From: Paragonimus skrjabini miyazakii | Lineage: Eukaryota > Platyhelminthes > Trematoda > Plagiorchiida > Troglotrematidae | Length of the DNA stretch: 64,000 nucleotides | Direction: 5' to 3' | Assembly (NCBI GenBank): GCA_014338405.1 | Contig: JTDE01000702.1 | Location: 46,985-110,984, forward strand | Part shown: positions 61,681 to 64,000 of the stretch, one piece after another | Layout of the letters: the number at the start of each line of letters is the position of its first letter | Position numbering within the stretch: the stretch's first letter is position 1 | Notes under the pieces: generated by a model | What the model saw: the letters and a program-made list of their open reading frames with translations, nothing else | Told to the model about the DNA's origin: nothing | Databases searched by the model: none | Translations under genes and position numbers: made by a program

Positions 61681-63742
61681 CTTGACATTTGCGACATTTC
61701 GTCCTATTTGTCTTTAATTTCTCACAATTTTGTCCATCGATTATTTATTTGCAATTGTTTTATTGGTTGTCACAATGTTTTCGTATTTCTGCAAACGGTT
61801 GGGGACGTCGATGAACACGATACTTAACAAACTAGGTATTTCGAATAGCCCTAGAAACCTCACCGGAATTCAAACCTCCCAAGTGAGTACCAGAACTAGT
61901 ACTAATTGCAATAGACAGTTGATTCTCTTGGAAGAAGAACCCAGATGTATAGAGGTACACGAGTGTTAACGAGCTCATAGTGTACCACCGGTTGACATCA
62001 GTAGCACAAATATTGTCACAAGCTGTAACGTAGTCGTTTCAACACAGGACAAAGAGCTGGGCGAATGACGGAAAATATAACCTTAGAACTGCTTGTACAA
62101 TCATAATGTTGTATCTTACAGCGAAGTCGGACTGGTCAGCTGCTGAACTGTCCATGGCGTTGGGATTTAGATAAGTAGTGAACAGAATGGACTTTTGCTG
62201 CTTCGAGAAGTTTGTGCATTCACGTTTACCGACTGTGTTGACTTTCTTGGCAGAACAGACTACTCGGACACAAGATATTCTGCCTCGTCCACTGCTTCGA
62301 TTTCATGGATAAAAACTACTCATTGTAACCATTTTGAGGTAATCTCCTTCTTACTTAGGTGGGCAGTTCCAATTCCATTATGGTTTCTAGAACTGTTCGA
62401 GGTCCCTGATTCCGAGTATTACAAACGGGCGTGACTAGCAGGTTAGGCGATGAATCAACCAGGTTTTCACCTCAATTCCCCCTATTGTTTAGCTACTGAA
62501 CAAACCTTTGGGTGACTAGTTCCAAATCTGTAGCTAAGGCTTAATAGAAGAACGTTTTTATGCGGGGATTCTTGAAAAAACTAACTGCTACGGAAAGATC
62601 TCGCAAGTAGTCAACAGTCCTTGGTATTATGCACCTTTATACATTTGTGACTGATGAGAGTAGTAACGATTCGGAACTTTGACCTATACATTCATACTAC
62701 CACGTACTGATACTATCACCTCGTTTGGCAGTTAGATGTATTCCGTACAAATGTGAAATTCGACGACAAGCGAACAATCAAGTGATATTTCTGTCGTTTT
62801 TTAAGAACCCGTTTACAGTGCTTCCACATGTTCTTGATGAGTGATCGGAAGATGGTTTGGTCTATGCTGATCCATTGCCACCTTTAGGTAACCTTCCACT
62901 CAGTCACAGGGCATTTGTGTACAACCACTGAGCCAGTATGCCTAGTAGTTTTCATGCAGATATAAATCGGAACTACAGCTTGGTCAGTTCATCACGTAAA
63001 ATCCCAGAAGTCACGTACTGTTTAATGTGAAAAACAGTGTGGCACAATATTTGTGGCATCCGCACAGTAAACAGTGGTGATAAAACCCTCCGACTTTCTG
63101 ACGGGATTTTAGCCACCACCATTTACATCCAAGAGATGATGAATTTGTTTTCTGTGGAATTCCTCTTGATAGCACACTTTGTAACGGAGTCTCAGAGGTT
63201 GCATTACATCTCAATGTTACAGCGATTTTGAACGTTTCCAGGGTTTGTGAAAGTTCCCTGCAAACCTTGCTTACGAAGTAGTTCCAAAGGAAAACTCAGT
63301 GGGCTATTAGCTGATGGCATTACTGCGCCAGCGGATGCAACTGAGTTTGCAGCTGTGAGGTAGTGCTGTTTGCAGACCCGACTAGGTTATGAGACCCACT
63401 ATGAATAAACCATTCCAGTTCGAATTTCCACGAAATTGTTTGATCTCCGACTTTTGTTGTAGGGTACCCATTTATGAGACAGTCGGCGTAATACATAGGT
63501 TTGTACAAGATGTATCTGTCTATGTTAAGCTGTCGTGTACAAAACAACTAAAAATAAGCTTTTGATTGTTTGTTTGCGCAAACTGCCCTTCATAAAAACT
63601 CATTGGTTGTAACGCAGACAAACAAGCACACATCATGAATGGGTTTACCAGTTTAACGTATACTATACGGTGTAAAACAGCACATATCGGTTGACCAAAC
63701 AGTGAGTGAACGGAATGGAATATCACTACTGGGTACTGACTG
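61681..63742. other. Non-coding sequence, no recognised gene
   Basis: Sequence on the 5' side of the minus-strand Penelope-like element. Open frames are below 80 codons (for example 62195-62434, plus) and none is recognised. Confidence 0.5.
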
Positions 63743-64000
63743 NNNNNNNNNNNNNNNNNNNNNNNNNNNNNNNNNNNNNNNNNNNNNNNNNNNNNNNNNN
63801 NNNNNNNNNNNNNNNNNNNNNNNNNNNNNNNNNNNNNNNNNNNNNNNNNNNNNNNNNNNNNNNNNNNNNNNNNNNNNNNNNNNNNNNNNNNNNNNNNNNN
63901 NNNNNNNNNNNNNNNNNNNNNNNNNNNNNNNNNNNNNNNNNNNNNNNNNNNNNNNNNNNNNNNNNNNNNNNNNNNNNNNNNNNNNNNNNNNNNNNNNNNN
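63743..64000. other. Assembly gap to the end of the window
   Basis: At least 258 undetermined bases running to the window edge; the true extent is not visible. Confidence 1.

Noticed and set aside
61023..61969. Series of plus-strand open frames of 62-97 codons
   Set aside because: Most of the stretch is the antisense of the Penelope-like element, and the part beyond it shows no motif.
1..64000. CRISPR arrays, prokaryotic operons, rRNA genes, spliced-leader RNA
   Set aside because: No regularly spaced direct repeats, no clustered same-strand intact genes and no rRNA or spliced-leader-like sequence were seen on either strand.

Overview
This is a eukaryotic, intron-rich, moderately AT-rich window. 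It is dominated by decayed retroelements around one recognisable host gene. The retroelement set is a Ty3/gypsy element whose pol ends like those of flatworm gypsy elements, a CR1/Jockey-type LINE, a Penelope-like element with a GIY-YIG tail, and tRNA-derived SINE-like repeats. Together with a divergent ZEB/zfh-1 gene this suggests a platyhelminth, most likely a digenean trematode. The organism call is inference; no rRNA, mitochondrial or spliced-leader sequence is present to settle it.

Layout. 1-790: tail of a minus-strand gypsy pol. 1085-4482: a plus-strand gypsy element with gag zinc knuckle, protease, RT, RNase H and integrase remnants in order, broken by stops and frameshifts. 4850-6290: a decayed CR1/Jockey LINE reverse transcriptase. 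6291-12937: no recognised gene; this is the 3' flank of the host gene.

12938-24212, minus strand: the main finding, a spliced gene for a ZEB/zfh-1 family zinc-finger homeodomain transcription repressor. Three coding exons can be joined by consensus splice sites with matching phases (22353-24212, 18004-18181, 12938-13122), giving a 740-residue product. It has an N-terminal cluster of three fingers, a divergent homeodomain, a CtBP-binding-like motif and a C-terminal cluster of three fingers. The 59-residue middle exon, in the gap between two long introns, supplies the first C-terminal finger. A CpG-rich stretch with CCAAT boxes (about 24280-24680) lies just upstream and may be its promoter.

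24.7-59.9 kb: long non-coding sequence holding dispersed SINE-like repeats, microsatellites, an almost perfect 105-bp tandem duplication (37914-38123), a possible isolated coding exon (37349-37507, minus), and a 370-bp duplication on both sides of a 100-N assembly gap (35211-36049). 59870-61680, minus: a decayed Penelope-like element. The window ends in a gap (63743-64000).

No CRISPR array, operon, rRNA or functional tRNA gene was seen. I did not find a convincing new biological system. The most useful results are the reconstructed ZEB gene and its differences from better-known family members.
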